From: Pararhodobacter sp.
Lineage (GTDB): Bacteria; Pseudomonadota; Alphaproteobacteria; Rhodobacterales; Rhodobacteraceae
Direction: 5' to 3'
DNA: 64,000 bases
Assembly: GCA_020832665.1 (NCBI GenBank)
Contig: JAFIEG010000004.1
Location: 18,558 to 82,557 of the forward strand
Each line of letters begins with the position of its first letter. Positions within the stretch are counted from its first letter, which is position 1. Both the position numbers and the translations under genes were made by a program. Below are positions 54,684 through 63,091 of this stretch, piece after piece. The notes under the pieces were generated by a model that was given only the letters and a program-made list of their open reading frames with translations, had not been told where the DNA came from and made no database searches.

Positions 54684-56641
54684 GGCTTCGCCTCCGGAAC
54701 GGGGTTCATGTGAACTTCGGTTTTCAGGCGGCCACGGCGTCCGTCCTGATAGGTGATCTCGATCTCGCAGGGCACACTTGTCGCTCCAGCGTAGAGCCCG
54801 TCGATCAGCATGGCGTATTTCGCCTCGATGGCCCCGCGCCTGAGCTTGCGCGAGCGGGTCAGTTCTTCTTCGTCGGCGTCCAGCTCTTTCGGCAGGTTGG
54901 CGAAGGCCACGACTCTGGCGCCCGGATCGACGCGGGCATTGACCCGCTGAACCGCCTGCGCGATCTCGGCGCGCACCTGCGCAAGCTGGCTGAGCTCGGA
55001 AAATGTGCCAAAGGCCAGGCCCGTGCGTTCGGCAAATCGCCCGGCGATCTCCAGGTCGATGTTGATCAGCGCCACTACCCGATCACGGTTCTCGTCGCCG
55101 ATGACGATCACCTCGCGGATCATCGGGTCGGCGCGCAGATGGTTTTCCAGAAACTGCGGCGGATAGACCTGGCCGGTGGCAAGCCGGCGCAGATCCTTCA
55201 CCCGGTCCAGAAAGACAAGCTGTTCCTCTTCGTCGATGCGCACGGCATCGCCGGTTTCGAACCCGGTCTCGGCCCGGCCCATCTCGGCGGTGGCCCCGGG
55301 GTTGTCCAGATAGCCCGAGAAAGCCTTGACGTTCAGGCGCAATTGCCCCGCCTCATCGCGCCACGCCTGCATCGGCGGTGCGATCGTCGGGTCAGACGGC
55401 ATCAGGCCACCCATCGTGTCCGGCCGTCGGCTGCCGGGGGCGTGGGTGGCGATCAGCCCCAGTTCGGTACAGCCATAGAGATTGCCCAGGGGTACGCCAA
55501 AAGCCCGAAACCGGCTGAAGATTTCCGCCGACAGGCCCGAGCCGCCCGAAAGCACCGCCTGCGCGCGGGTCAGGCCGAGCAGATCGCGGATCCCTTTCAG
55601 CACCAGTTGATCGGCCAGCGGCCAGATCAGCACGCGGCTGAGCCAGCCGCCACGCCCCGCAGCCCTCGCCTCGCCCTGCCTCAGTCCCCAATGATAGAGC
55701 CGCTGGCGCCAGCGCGACGCATCGAGCATCCGGGCTTCGACGGCGCTGGCCTGCATCTCCCATTGGCGCGGCGTGAACATCAGGAACTCGGGGCCGATCT
55801 CGCGCAGATCCTTTTGCACGGTCTCGGGCTTTTCCGCGAAATGCAGCACCAGCGGGGCCAGTAGCGGCAGCGCCACGCCAAAGAACTGCTCGGCCGCCCA
55901 GGCAGGCGAGATATAGGACAGGTAGTTGCTTGCGGGCTGTATGTTCAGCGATCCCATCAGTCGGTAGGCATTGTCCAGTATGAAGCCGTGACTGAGCATT
56001 GCCGCCTTGGGCTTGCCGGTGGTGCCAGAGGTATAGCAATAGACCGCAACATCATCCTGCCGCGCGGCACTGATGCGCGCATCCAGATCGGGCAAGGACG
56101 GCGCGGCCCGCAGAATCTGAGCAAGGCCGATCAGGCCCGGCGCGTCATAGGTCCACAAGCCGCGCGGGTCGATATAGACGATATGCGCCAGCCCGGGACA
56201 GGCATCCCGGCACCCGAGGATCTTGTCCACCTGTTCCTGATCCTCGGCCAGCGCGATGGCGGCGCTGCTGTGGTCGAGCACATAGGCAACCTCGTCGGCG
56301 CTGGCATCCGGATAGATGCTGACGGCAACGGCCCCCAGACAATTGGCGGCAAGCTGCGCGATCCATGTTTCCTCGCAGTTCTCGCTGATCAGGGCGAGCA
56401 CCGAACCGGGCTTCAGCCCCAACTCGTGCAGGGCGGTGGCCGTCTTGCCCACATTCGCAAAGAGCTGCGCCCAGCTCAGCGTATGCCATAGCCCTGCCCT
56501 TTTCGAGCGAAGCGCCGGGCGATCGGGGAATTCGGCGGCATTGTCGCGAAGCAGTTGCGGCAAGGTGCGCCCGTCGGCGGTTCGCGGCAGGGTCACCATA
56601 GGGGCGGCAAGCGGCGCCAGGCGAGACGCGGAGGCATTCAT
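54680..56641 (-). CDS. Long-chain-type acyl-CoA synthetase embedded in the Liv operon
   Basis: 653 residues, with the FadD15/FACL-like layout. Motifs include the P-loop CYTSGTTGKPKAAM, LSYISPAWAAEQFFGVALPL, GCTELGLIATHAPG, ETGDAVRIDEEEQLVFLDRVKDL and a longer C-terminal segment DEEELTRSRKLRRG in place of the usual compact lysine loop. It forms acyl-CoA from ATP, CoA and a carboxylic acid, probably the one imported by the transporter. It is translationally coupled on both sides (livG before, livH after), an arrangement repeated in several proteobacterial Liv clusters for aromatic or fatty acids. Confidence 0.9.
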   Translation of the reverse strand: MNASASRLAPLAAPMVTLPRTADGRTLPQLLRDNAAEFPDRPALRSKRAGLWHTLSWAQLFANVGKTATALHELGLKPGSVLALISENCEETWIAQLAANCLGAVAVSIYPDASADEVAYVLDHSSAAIALAEDQEQVDKILGCRDACPGLAHIVYIDPRGLWTYDAPGLIGLAQILRAAPSLPDLDARISAARQDDVAVYCYTSGTTGKPKAAMLSHGFILDNAYRLMGSLNIQPASNYLSYISPAWAAEQFFGVALPLLAPLVLHFAEKPETVQKDLREIGPEFLMFTPRQWEMQASAVEARMLDASRWRQRLYHWGLRQGEARAAGRGGWLSRVLIWPLADQLVLKGIRDLLGLTRAQAVLSGGSGLSAEIFSRFRAFGVPLGNLYGCTELGLIATHAPGSRRPDTMGGLMPSDPTIAPPMQAWRDEAGQLRLNVKAFSGYLDNPGATAEMGRAETGFETGDAVRIDEEEQLVFLDRVKDLRRLATGQVYPPQFLENHLRADPMIREVIVIGDENRDRVVALINIDLEIAGRFAERTGLAFGTFSELSQLAQVRAEIAQAVQRVNARVDPGARVVAFANLPKELDADEEELTRSRKLRRGAIEAKYAMLIDGLYAGATSVPCEIEITYQDGRRGRLKTEVHMNPVPEAKP

Positions 56642-57450
56642 GCGGATACCCCGGGCGCGCTCGCATCCAGCGGCGGGGGCCCGCCCAGATAGGCCGCAAT
56701 CACGCGCGGGTCGGCGCGCACTTGTGCCGGGGGCCCATCGGCGATGACCGCGCCGAATTCCAGGACGGTGACCTGGTCGGAAATATCCATTACCACCTCC
56801 ATATCGTGTTCGACGAGGACGACAGGGATTTCGAAATTATCTCGAATATCAATGATGTAGCGTGCGAGGATGGCCTTTTCTTCCGGGCTCATGCCAGCCA
56901 TCGGCTCATCCATGACCAGGATCTTCGGCTCCAGCGCCAGGGCCCGGCCCAGATCGACGCGCTTTCGCAACCCGTAGGGCATTTCACCCACCACCATGTG
57001 GCGGTGCTCTTCGAGTTCCAGAAAGTCGATGATCTCCTCGGCACGCGCGGTGAATTCCTCCTCCTGCCGGATCACGGCGGGCCAACGGAAAAGCGCGGCG
57101 AATACCCCGCCGCTCATCTTGCCGTGAAACCCCGAAAGGATGTTCTCGCGCGCGGTCATGCCCGGATAGGTCTGGATGCCCTGAAAGGTGCGTGCGATGC
57201 CCGCTTGTGCGCGCTGGCTCGGGCGCAAGGCCGAAATGTCCTGACCCTCGAAGACAACGCTGCCCGACCACGGCTTGTAGAACCCTGACAGGCAGTTCAG
57301 AAGGCTCGACTTTCCGGCCCCGTTGGGGCCGATCAGTGCGTGGATCATGCCCGCACCGACCTGAATGGACACGTTGCGCAAAGCGTCGACTGCACCAAAG
57401 CGCAAGGACAGCTCACGCGCCTCCAGTATGGTCCCGGATGATCGGGCCAT
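56638..57450 (-). CDS. livG: Liv-type ABC transporter ATPase LivG
   Basis: 270 residues. Walker A IGPNGAGKSSLLN, LivG-type insert FYKPWSGSVVFEGQDISALRPSQRAQAGIARTFQGIQ (in segments), signature MPYGLRKRVDLGRAL (the LivG form of the ABC signature), Walker B KILVMDEPMAGMSPEE and switch His in VVLVEHDM. GGGAGGAACCC precedes the ATG. It partners LivF. There is a 74-base gap to the acyl-CoA dehydrogenase gene upstream. Confidence 0.93.
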   Translation of the reverse strand: MARSSGTILEARELSLRFGAVDALRNVSIQVGAGMIHALIGPNGAGKSSLLNCLSGFYKPWSGSVVFEGQDISALRPSQRAQAGIARTFQGIQTYPGMTARENILSGFHGKMSGGVFAALFRWPAVIRQEEEFTARAEEIIDFLELEEHRHMVVGEMPYGLRKRVDLGRALALEPKILVMDEPMAGMSPEEKAILARYIIDIRDNFEIPVVLVEHDMEVVMDISDQVTVLEFGAVIADGPPAQVRADPRVIAAYLGGPPPLDASAPGVSA

Positions 57451-57524
57451 GGGTTCCTCCCTGGTGATCTTGTCTTTATGGCCGAGGTTCTAGGTCCTCT
57501 TGGGCCTGCCGTTTCTTCGTTCGT

Positions 57525-58688
57525 TCAGGTGAAGTTGACGTCCAGCCCGCAGGAGCGGGCAATCAGCATTGTCTGGATCTGGCTGGAGCCATCGCCGATG
57601 GTGCAGATGCGATTGTCGCGCAGGTAGCGCGAGGCCGGACAATCATCCATGAAGCCCCAGCCGCCGCTGATCTGCACGGCAAGATCGGCCACCTCGGTAC
57701 CGATTTCGGTGGCGCCCATCTTCGCCATCGACAGCGCGCCCATGTCATCGATCCCCTGATCGATCTGCCAGGCCGCGCGATAGGTCAGCAAGCGCGCGGT
57801 TTCCACCTTGATCGCCATCTGCGCGATCATCTGCTGGATCAGCTGCAATCTCTCCAGGGGCCGGCCGAAAGCCTGCCGCTCCTTTGCGTAGCCGATCGCG
57901 TGGTCGAGACTGGCCTGCGCCAGACCAAGCGAACAGGCCGCCAGCCAGATACGCGCGGCCTGGTAGCCCTTGTGCAGCAGGTGACGGCCGCCATGCAGTT
58001 CGCCGACAATGCTCTCCTCGCCCAGCTGGCAATCATCGAGATACAGCTGCCGCGTGTCGGAACTGCGCCAGCCCATCTTGTCATAGCCTTTGCCGCGCGT
58101 GTAACCCTTGGCGTCATTGGGAGTCAGAAACAGCGAGAATTTCTTGCGCTCGGCATCCTTGTCCGACGTGATCGCAAGGATCAGGGTGAACAACGAAATT
58201 GGCGTTCCCGCATTGGTGATGAAAGCCTTTTCGCCGGTCAGCGACCATTGCCCGTTACCCAGCTGTGTCGCCCTTGTGGCAAAGCCGCCTGTATCCGAGC
58301 CCGCTCCCGGCTCGGTGCCGGCAATTGAACAGATCTTCTGCCCCGAGATGATCTCGGGCAGCCATCGTTCCTTCTGATCTTGCGTTCCGAAGCGAGCGAC
58401 GGTCAGGCCGCTGGCCATCGAAACCATGGTCGACACCGCCAGCGACTGATCCGCACGCGCCAGTTCCTCGATGGCAAGAACCGCATCGAACACACCCAGC
58501 CCCATGCCGCCCAGTTCCTGCGGGAAGGGAATTGCCATGACGCCCATCTCGCCCACGCGCTGAAACAGCTCGACGGGAAAGCGCCCTTCACGATCCAGTT
58601 CCTGCGCTTTCGGCGCGACCTCGCGCTGTGCAAAGTCGCGGATCGTCTCTTTCAGTTCCTTCTGGTCGGCCGTCAGCTCGAAATGCAT
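57525..58688 (-). CDS. Acyl-CoA dehydrogenase with unusual catalytic position
   Basis: 387 residues, FAD-dependent ACAD fold: N-terminal helical domain (TIRDFAQREVAPKAQELDREG), FAD-binding CSIAGTEPGAGSDTGGFAT and TGEKAFITNAG, and the C-terminal helical domain RQAFGRPLERLQLIQQMIAQM and QISGGWGFMDDCPASRYLRD. Where most members have the catalytic Glu (Y/I-x-E-G-T-S-E-I-Q) it reads TIGDGSSQIQ, and the alternative isovaleryl-type Glu position reads YQAARIWLA. The usual base is therefore Asp or absent. It probably oxidises the imported acyl-CoA at alpha-beta and passes electrons to ETF. It lies 3 bases behind tetR. Confidence 0.9.
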   Translation of the reverse strand: MHFELTADQKELKETIRDFAQREVAPKAQELDREGRFPVELFQRVGEMGVMAIPFPQELGGMGLGVFDAVLAIEELARADQSLAVSTMVSMASGLTVARFGTQDQKERWLPEIISGQKICSIAGTEPGAGSDTGGFATRATQLGNGQWSLTGEKAFITNAGTPISLFTLILAITSDKDAERKKFSLFLTPNDAKGYTRGKGYDKMGWRSSDTRQLYLDDCQLGEESIVGELHGGRHLLHKGYQAARIWLAACSLGLAQASLDHAIGYAKERQAFGRPLERLQLIQQMIAQMAIKVETARLLTYRAAWQIDQGIDDMGALSMAKMGATEIGTEVADLAVQISGGWGFMDDCPASRYLRDNRICTIGDGSSQIQTMLIARSCGLDVNFT

Positions 58689-58691
58689 GGG

Positions 58692-59357
58692 TCAGTCCCT
58701 GTTCATGGGGGTTGCTGTCATGTGGATGGATGCATTCAATGCCGGCCCCGGATTGGCGGCCAACCCCCGCGTCGCCAGTTCAAGCAAGGCGTCGGAGACG
58801 TCATCGGCGCTCCACGCGCCGTCCGGCTTGTACCATTTGGTCACCCAGTGAATCGCACCCAGCAGCATGAACACTGCCAGCTTAGGATTCATCGGCACGA
58901 TGGAGCCGTCTTCCATTCCGGCCTCGACCAGGGCACGCATGCGCATCTCATAGGCGTCCCGCAGCGCATAGATCTTTTCGGCCTCTTCGCCTTGCAGCGC
59001 GTTTTCCTCGAGGATCAACACGGGCACGCCCAGTTCGCCGATCATTTCCGCCAGATAGGCCCGCATTCCCAGTCTTATCTTTTCCAGCCCCGTCTGCCCG
59101 GCCCTTTCGCCCTCGGTCAGCGTGCGATCGGCGATTTCCATCGCCTCTTCGTGACAGGCGAAAAGAAGATCGTTCTTGTTGCGCACATAACGGTAGAGCG
59201 CGGCCTTGGAGACGCCCAGACGATCGGCAACGTCATCGAGCGTCGCGCCGTGACAGCCACGCCTGGAAAAGATCCGCGCCGCCGCGCGGATAATGGCTTT
59301 GCGCTTCAGTTCCTGTTGTTCCGTTCGATCCGGAACTGCATTGGCCCAGCGTGACAT
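58692..59357 (-). CDS. TetR-family regulator (catabolic island, copy 2)
   Basis: 221 residues. The helix-turn-helix is AARIFSRRGCHGATLDDVADRLGVSKAALYRYVRNKNDLLF (about 30-72, in segments), followed by a helical ligand domain. It resembles the TetR at 34888-35544 in DNA-binding helix and layout. It is the promoter-proximal gene of the minus catabolic operon, so it should autoregulate the whole 15-kb unit, probably in response to an acyl-CoA intermediate. Confidence 0.9.
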   Translation of the reverse strand: MSRWANAVPDRTEQQELKRKAIIRAAARIFSRRGCHGATLDDVADRLGVSKAALYRYVRNKNDLLFACHEEAMEIADRTLTEGERAGQTGLEKIRLGMRAYLAEMIGELGVPVLILEENALQGEEAEKIYALRDAYEMRMRALVEAGMEDGSIVPMNPKLAVFMLLGAIHWVTKWYKPDGAWSADDVSDALLELATRGLAANPGPALNASIHMTATPMNRD

Positions 59358-59399
59358 GGGTTCTCCTCGTCTCTTTCATGAAATGCGAGACGTAGCGGA

Positions 59400-59428
59400 A
59401 TTTTGCCGAGCCGCAACGTAACTGTCAA
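59400..59428 (-). promoter_or_regulatory. Sigma-70-like promoter of the minus catabolic operon
   Basis: On the minus strand TTGACA (59428-59423), a 17-base spacer, then CAAAAT (59405-59400), about 45 bases upstream of the tetR start. Overlapping GTAAC (59418-59422) and GTTACTGAC (59438-59446) blocks resemble the dyad upstream of the plus operon and may be TetR sites. Confidence 0.6.
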
Positions 59429-59449
59429 GTATGTAAAGTTACTGACTGT

Positions 59450-59725
59450 TTACTTATATAACCAACTCGACATTATAATGCGATCGGGGGCGAACCACGC
59501 CATCAACCGAGTCTCGTCGACCCGTAGGTGAAACGTGTTGAGGCGATTGAAGATTTCGCGCGTGAGCTCGCGTATCTCAGCGTCATCAATGCGCGGGACT
59601 TCGGCCCAAAAGGCACGCCGACCTTCGGCGTCCATGAAAAAGCCAATCAGGTAGTCGCCGGTCAAGGTGACCGGCGCCGGGCCGACATGCAGCGATTCGA
59701 ACTGAGTGTCGCGCGCGCAGAGCAT
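59450..59725 (-). CDS. Small hypothetical protein
   Basis: About 91 residues (ATG 59725; a GTG at 59734 is possible). It reads like a soluble protein with hydrophobic core segments: SLHVGPAPVTLTGDYLIGFF, DAEGRRAFWAEVPRIDDAEI and ETRLMAWFAPDRIIMSSWLY. I recognise no family. There is no clear ribosome site. It ends just upstream of the catabolic-operon promoter, so it could be a remnant or a small stand-alone gene. Confidence 0.45.
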   Translation of the reverse strand: MLCARDTQFESLHVGPAPVTLTGDYLIGFFMDAEGRRAFWAEVPRIDDAEIRELTREIFNRLNTFHLRVDETRLMAWFAPDRIIMSSWLYK

Positions 59726-59832
59726 GGCCGTCACAGCCCGGGCTTACGCGGAATAGTTGCCACTGCGGGGCTGCCTGTGAAGGCGCCCACGCCCTTTCTC
59801 GAGCGAAACGTATCTGCCGAGAGCTTGCAGGC

Positions 59833-60327
59833 TCAGCTGGGGCCGTAAGGCGAGACACAGACCCGGCGCGGTCCGTTGAAGGGCTGGTAGCTGTTGTCCG
59901 AAACGCGATAGGAGCGCCAGCGGTTATGGCACCAGTTGATGTGGTCCCGGCTCAGGTAGGAGCCGTGCCGCGTCCGGGGTTGGTGCTGAAATTGATTGAC
60001 GATGATCCCGCCAATGATGGCTCCGACGATGGCCGAGCCCAGATCCGGCCCACGGCTACGAGAGCGCGGCGCCGGGCGATAGGGAGGTGGCCGACGGGAA
60101 CGGTGGTCAAAACCACGACGATAATGCCCATGACGACTGGCGCCGCGCCTGTGGTCCCGCTGATAGCCACGCCGCTGCTGGACCTCGACGAGATATTCGA
60201 GTCCGGAAGCCTGCGATCCGACGCCGATCGCCGTATGCGGAGTAAGCGATGCCGCGCTGGCCGAGCCAGCAACGACGGGTGACATAGCCAGGACGGCGGC
60301 GCAAAGCGTTGAAAAGATTATCTTCAT
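59833..60327 (-). CDS. BA14K-family small periplasmic protein
   Basis: 164 residues from ATG 60327 (GGAGG 5 bases upstream). Signal peptide (STLCAAVLAMSPVVAGSASA), a very His/Arg-rich central part (about 50-95), a glycine-rich membrane-like segment AIVGAIIGGIIVNQF, and the C-terminal BA14K motif WCHNRWRSYRVSDNSYQPFNG ending RRVCVSPYG (in parts). BA14K proteins, first noted as Brucella lectin-like immunoreactive proteins, are common in alphaproteobacterial envelopes; their function is not settled. It is a monocistronic-looking gene. Confidence 0.85.
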   Translation of the reverse strand: MKIIFSTLCAAVLAMSPVVAGSASAASLTPHTAIGVGSQASGLEYLVEVQQRRGYQRDHRRGASRHGHYRRGFDHRSRRPPPYRPAPRSRSRGPDLGSAIVGAIIGGIIVNQFQHQPRTRHGSYLSRDHINWCHNRWRSYRVSDNSYQPFNGPRRVCVSPYGPS

Positions 60328-60679
60328 TGTGTCCTCCCCAAAACAGACGGGCGCGAAGTAGAGCTCCGCGCATGGTAGACAAACGCACCAGAAGACGATT
60401 TCCGTCTCGAATGAAGATGACAAGGTTGTGAGCCATTGCCGGCGCGCGGTCCGAGATGTGCCCGCAATCTGCATACTGGATGGGATCGTGGTGGTTGGCA
60501 GGTCTGATGCCGCTGCAGTCGGGATTGCACCAAACTGAATTCTGCCATGTGGCAAGCGAGTGAGGATTGAAATCCATCGGTATCGGTAAACTTTGCGATC
60601 CCGAGGTCGGGTTCCCAGCTGAACGAAGTCCGGGTTGGCGTTGATGTCGAACCCCATCCCGTGACGAAATTGGAATGGG
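60328..60679. other. Intergenic region upstream of the BA14K gene
   Basis: 352 bases between BA14K and paiB (both minus). It contains the BA14K promoter and the 3' end of the lysE-paiB transcript. No gene or clear terminator was seen. Confidence 0.45.
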
Positions 60680-61309
60680 TTAAACGGCTTTGGGGCCGCG
60701 TCGCGCCATCTTTTCAGCCAGGTTCGCGTTTCCCGCGGCCCGCAAGCCTTCGACGGCGCCGCGATGATCGCGCGGATCGCGGTTCTGGCTGAGCTTCGAC
60801 TTTGCGATGGTCCGGCGGACAGAGATGCGAAACGCCACGATCGCATCCAGCATCGCCTTCATGAAGTCGGCCGGTGCGTCGGACATTCGCCAGGCGGCGT
60901 CGCCATTCAGGCGGCGTTCCTGGCGGCTGGTGAGCAAGCCAACGGCGGCACGCTTTGTGCGGGCATCGTGCTGAAAGGTGATATCGCCATGGACATGGAC
61001 GACCTGGTAGTTCCATGTCGGCACATGCCGGTGATGCTCGGGCTTGCTCGGGTAATAGTTCGGCGAGACATAGCCTTCCTCGCCGCGGAAGATGGCCAGC
61101 ACATCCTGCCCCTCGTCGAGCAGCCGGTGCATGTCGTTGGCCAGCGCCACGTGCCCTATCAACTCACCGTCTTTTCCAGGCAGCAAAGGCAGGTGATTGG
61201 CGATCAGGCCCGCCTTCGTCTGTGCCACAACGCAAGCCAGTGGATGGGCGGCGACCAGCCCCTCGATCTCGGTCGGGTCGACCTCGTGGAAATGATCGGG
61301 CAGATACAT
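60680..61309 (-). CDS. FMN-binding negative regulator, PaiB family
   Basis: 209 residues with the split-barrel flavin-binding PaiB fold: FHEVDPTEIEGLVAAHPLACVV, ANHLPLL, EGYVSPNYYPSKPEHHRHVPTWNYQVVHVHG (in segments, about 78-108), RRLNGDAAWRMSDAPADFM and TIAKSKLSQNR. PaiB-type proteins are linked to control of degradative enzymes and heme or flavin metabolism. It follows lysE by 34 bases on the same strand, so the two are likely co-transcribed. Confidence 0.9.
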   Translation of the reverse strand: MYLPDHFHEVDPTEIEGLVAAHPLACVVAQTKAGLIANHLPLLPGKDGELIGHVALANDMHRLLDEGQDVLAIFRGEEGYVSPNYYPSKPEHHRHVPTWNYQVVHVHGDITFQHDARTKRAAVGLLTSRQERRLNGDAAWRMSDAPADFMKAMLDAIVAFRISVRRTIAKSKLSQNRDPRDHRGAVEGLRAAGNANLAEKMARRGPKAV

Positions 61310-61343
61310 GCGTGTCTCCGATTCTCGTGCGTTCCGCGCCGCC

Positions 61344-61976
61344 TCAAACGCTCAGGATCAGTTTCGCCGCGATGGCCCACATGACAAGAGCTATCCCCGC
61401 TTCAAGCACCCGCCAGGCCCTCGGGCTTGCGAATAGCGGCCGCAACCATCGCGCACCATAGCCGAGCGCGAAGAAGAAGAGGAACGATCCCGACACTGCG
61501 CCGGCGGCGAAGATGGTCTCACGGCCCGGGAACTGCGTCGAGATCGTGCCCAGCAGCACGACGGTGTCGAGATACACATGCGGGTTGAGCCAGGTGATTG
61601 CCAGGCAGGCCACCAGCGCCTTTGCCAGCGATGCAGACTGGCCCTGGCTGCTCACCGCCAGCGCCTCTGTCGCATGCAGGGCCGAACGCAGGCTGCGCGC
61701 GCCATACCAGATCAGGAACGCAGCCCCTCCGTAGCGCATCACCGGATCAACCCAGGGCAGCGCAGTCGCGATCCGGCTGAAGCTGGTGACCCCCAGAAGG
61801 ATCAGGATTGCATCCGACACCGCGCAAGTCAGGCAGATCGCGAAAACATGCTCGCCCCTGAGCCCCTGGCGCAGCACGAATGCGTTCTGCGCGCCAATCG
61901 CAACGATCAGGCTGATCCCCATCGTCAGGCCCGTGAAGAAAACCGGAAGAACCATGCTGCCGAACCGCCTTTTCAT
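61344..61976 (-). CDS. lysE: LysE/ArgO-family amino acid exporter
   Basis: 210 residues from ATG 61976 (ATG 61955 is possible; the frame to 62021 adds a Pro-rich leader). Six helices with the LysE-type opening GISLIVAIGAQNAFVLRQGL, which contains the conserved AQNAF, and the NPHVYLDTV motif in the central part. It exports lysine or arginine when intracellular basic amino acids are high. It is divergent from the LysR-type gene lysG/argP, the classical regulator-exporter pair. Confidence 0.92.
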   Translation of the reverse strand: MKRRFGSMVLPVFFTGLTMGISLIVAIGAQNAFVLRQGLRGEHVFAICLTCAVSDAILILLGVTSFSRIATALPWVDPVMRYGGAAFLIWYGARSLRSALHATEALAVSSQGQSASLAKALVACLAITWLNPHVYLDTVVLLGTISTQFPGRETIFAAGAVSGSFLFFFALGYGARWLRPLFASPRAWRVLEAGIALVMWAIAAKLILSV

Positions 61977-62058
61977 GTCATTTCCCGGGCTTGCGGTAGC
62001 GGGCGGCCATGCATTAGGCAAGTTAAAGAACCTAACCTGAACGAAGTGAAACTAATCC

Positions 62059-62949
62059 ATGATCGACTACGCCGCCGCCCGTGCCGTCGCGATGGTCGTC
62101 CAGACCGGCAGCTTTGAGGCTGCTGCCCGGGCGCTGAGCGTCACGCCCTCGGCCATTTCGCAGCGTGTGCGCAATCTCGAGGAACGCCTCGGCGCGGTGC
62201 TGGTCTTGCGTGGCACGCCGTGCACCGCCACCGAGCAAGGCGCCCGGCTTTGCCGGCATATGGAGCATGTCGGCATGCTCGAGAAGGATCTGCTCGAACA
62301 CCTGCCGGGCTTCGGCGAACCCAAAGCGACGCCGGTTACGCTCAGCATCGCGACCAATGCCGACAGTCTGGGCACCTGGTTCCTGCCGGCGGTTGCGTCC
62401 TTCGCGCGCGGGCCCGACTACCTGCTCAACATCTCCGTCGACGATGAGGACCACACGGCGGACTGGTTGCGCCGTGGTCAGGTGATCGCGGCTGTGACTG
62501 CTCATGGCAAGCCGGTTCAGGGCTGCGTTGTCAAACCTCTGGGTGCGCTGCGCTATGTCGCGACCGCAAGCCCGGACTATCTTCGCCGACACTTCCCGGA
62601 TGGGGTGACGCCGGAGGCGGTCGCAATTGCCCCGGCGCTGACGTTCAACCAGAAGGACCGCCTTCAGCAGGACTGGGTTTGCCAGGCATTCGGTCAACCG
62701 ATTGCCTTCCCGACTCATTGGTTGCCCGCAACGCAAGCCTTCGTCGATGCCAGCCTCGAAGGGCTGGGGTGGGCGCTCAACCCGGTTCAACTTGTTCGGG
62801 ACCACCTTTCGTCGGGGCGCCTTGTAGAACTTGTCCCCAACGCGCCCCTTGACCGGGCACTCTTCTGGCAGGTCAACCGCCTCGCCGCCAACCGGCTGAC
62901 CCCACTCACAACGGCGATTGTCCAAACCGCACGTCGGGCGCTGCTGTGA
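62059..62949 (+). CDS. lysG: LysR-family regulator ArgP/LysG
   Basis: 296 residues. The N-terminal LysR helix-turn-helix is FEAAARALSVTPSAISQRVRNLEERLGAVLVLR (in segments, about 19-52), followed by an effector domain with ATNADSLGTWFLPAV, typical of ArgP/IciA/LysG. It is divergent from lysE across 82 bases that must hold the operator. It activates the exporter when bound to lysine or arginine. Confidence 0.93.
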   Translation: MIDYAAARAVAMVVQTGSFEAAARALSVTPSAISQRVRNLEERLGAVLVLRGTPCTATEQGARLCRHMEHVGMLEKDLLEHLPGFGEPKATPVTLSIATNADSLGTWFLPAVASFARGPDYLLNISVDDEDHTADWLRRGQVIAAVTAHGKPVQGCVVKPLGALRYVATASPDYLRRHFPDGVTPEAVAIAPALTFNQKDRLQQDWVCQAFGQPIAFPTHWLPATQAFVDASLEGLGWALNPVQLVRDHLSSGRLVELVPNAPLDRALFWQVNRLAANRLTPLTTAIVQTARRALL

Positions 62950-63091
62950 GGCAACATGGCGCGCACAACAGTGACATCGGCGTTCTGCGTTCGATGAGGA
63001 GGTCGAATGCTTCTGGTATGATCCCAATGGCCAGAGCGCCGGTTTCGGTGCCCCTCTCGCTTCGCCCTTTTTCCAGAATCAGGAGATTCGG

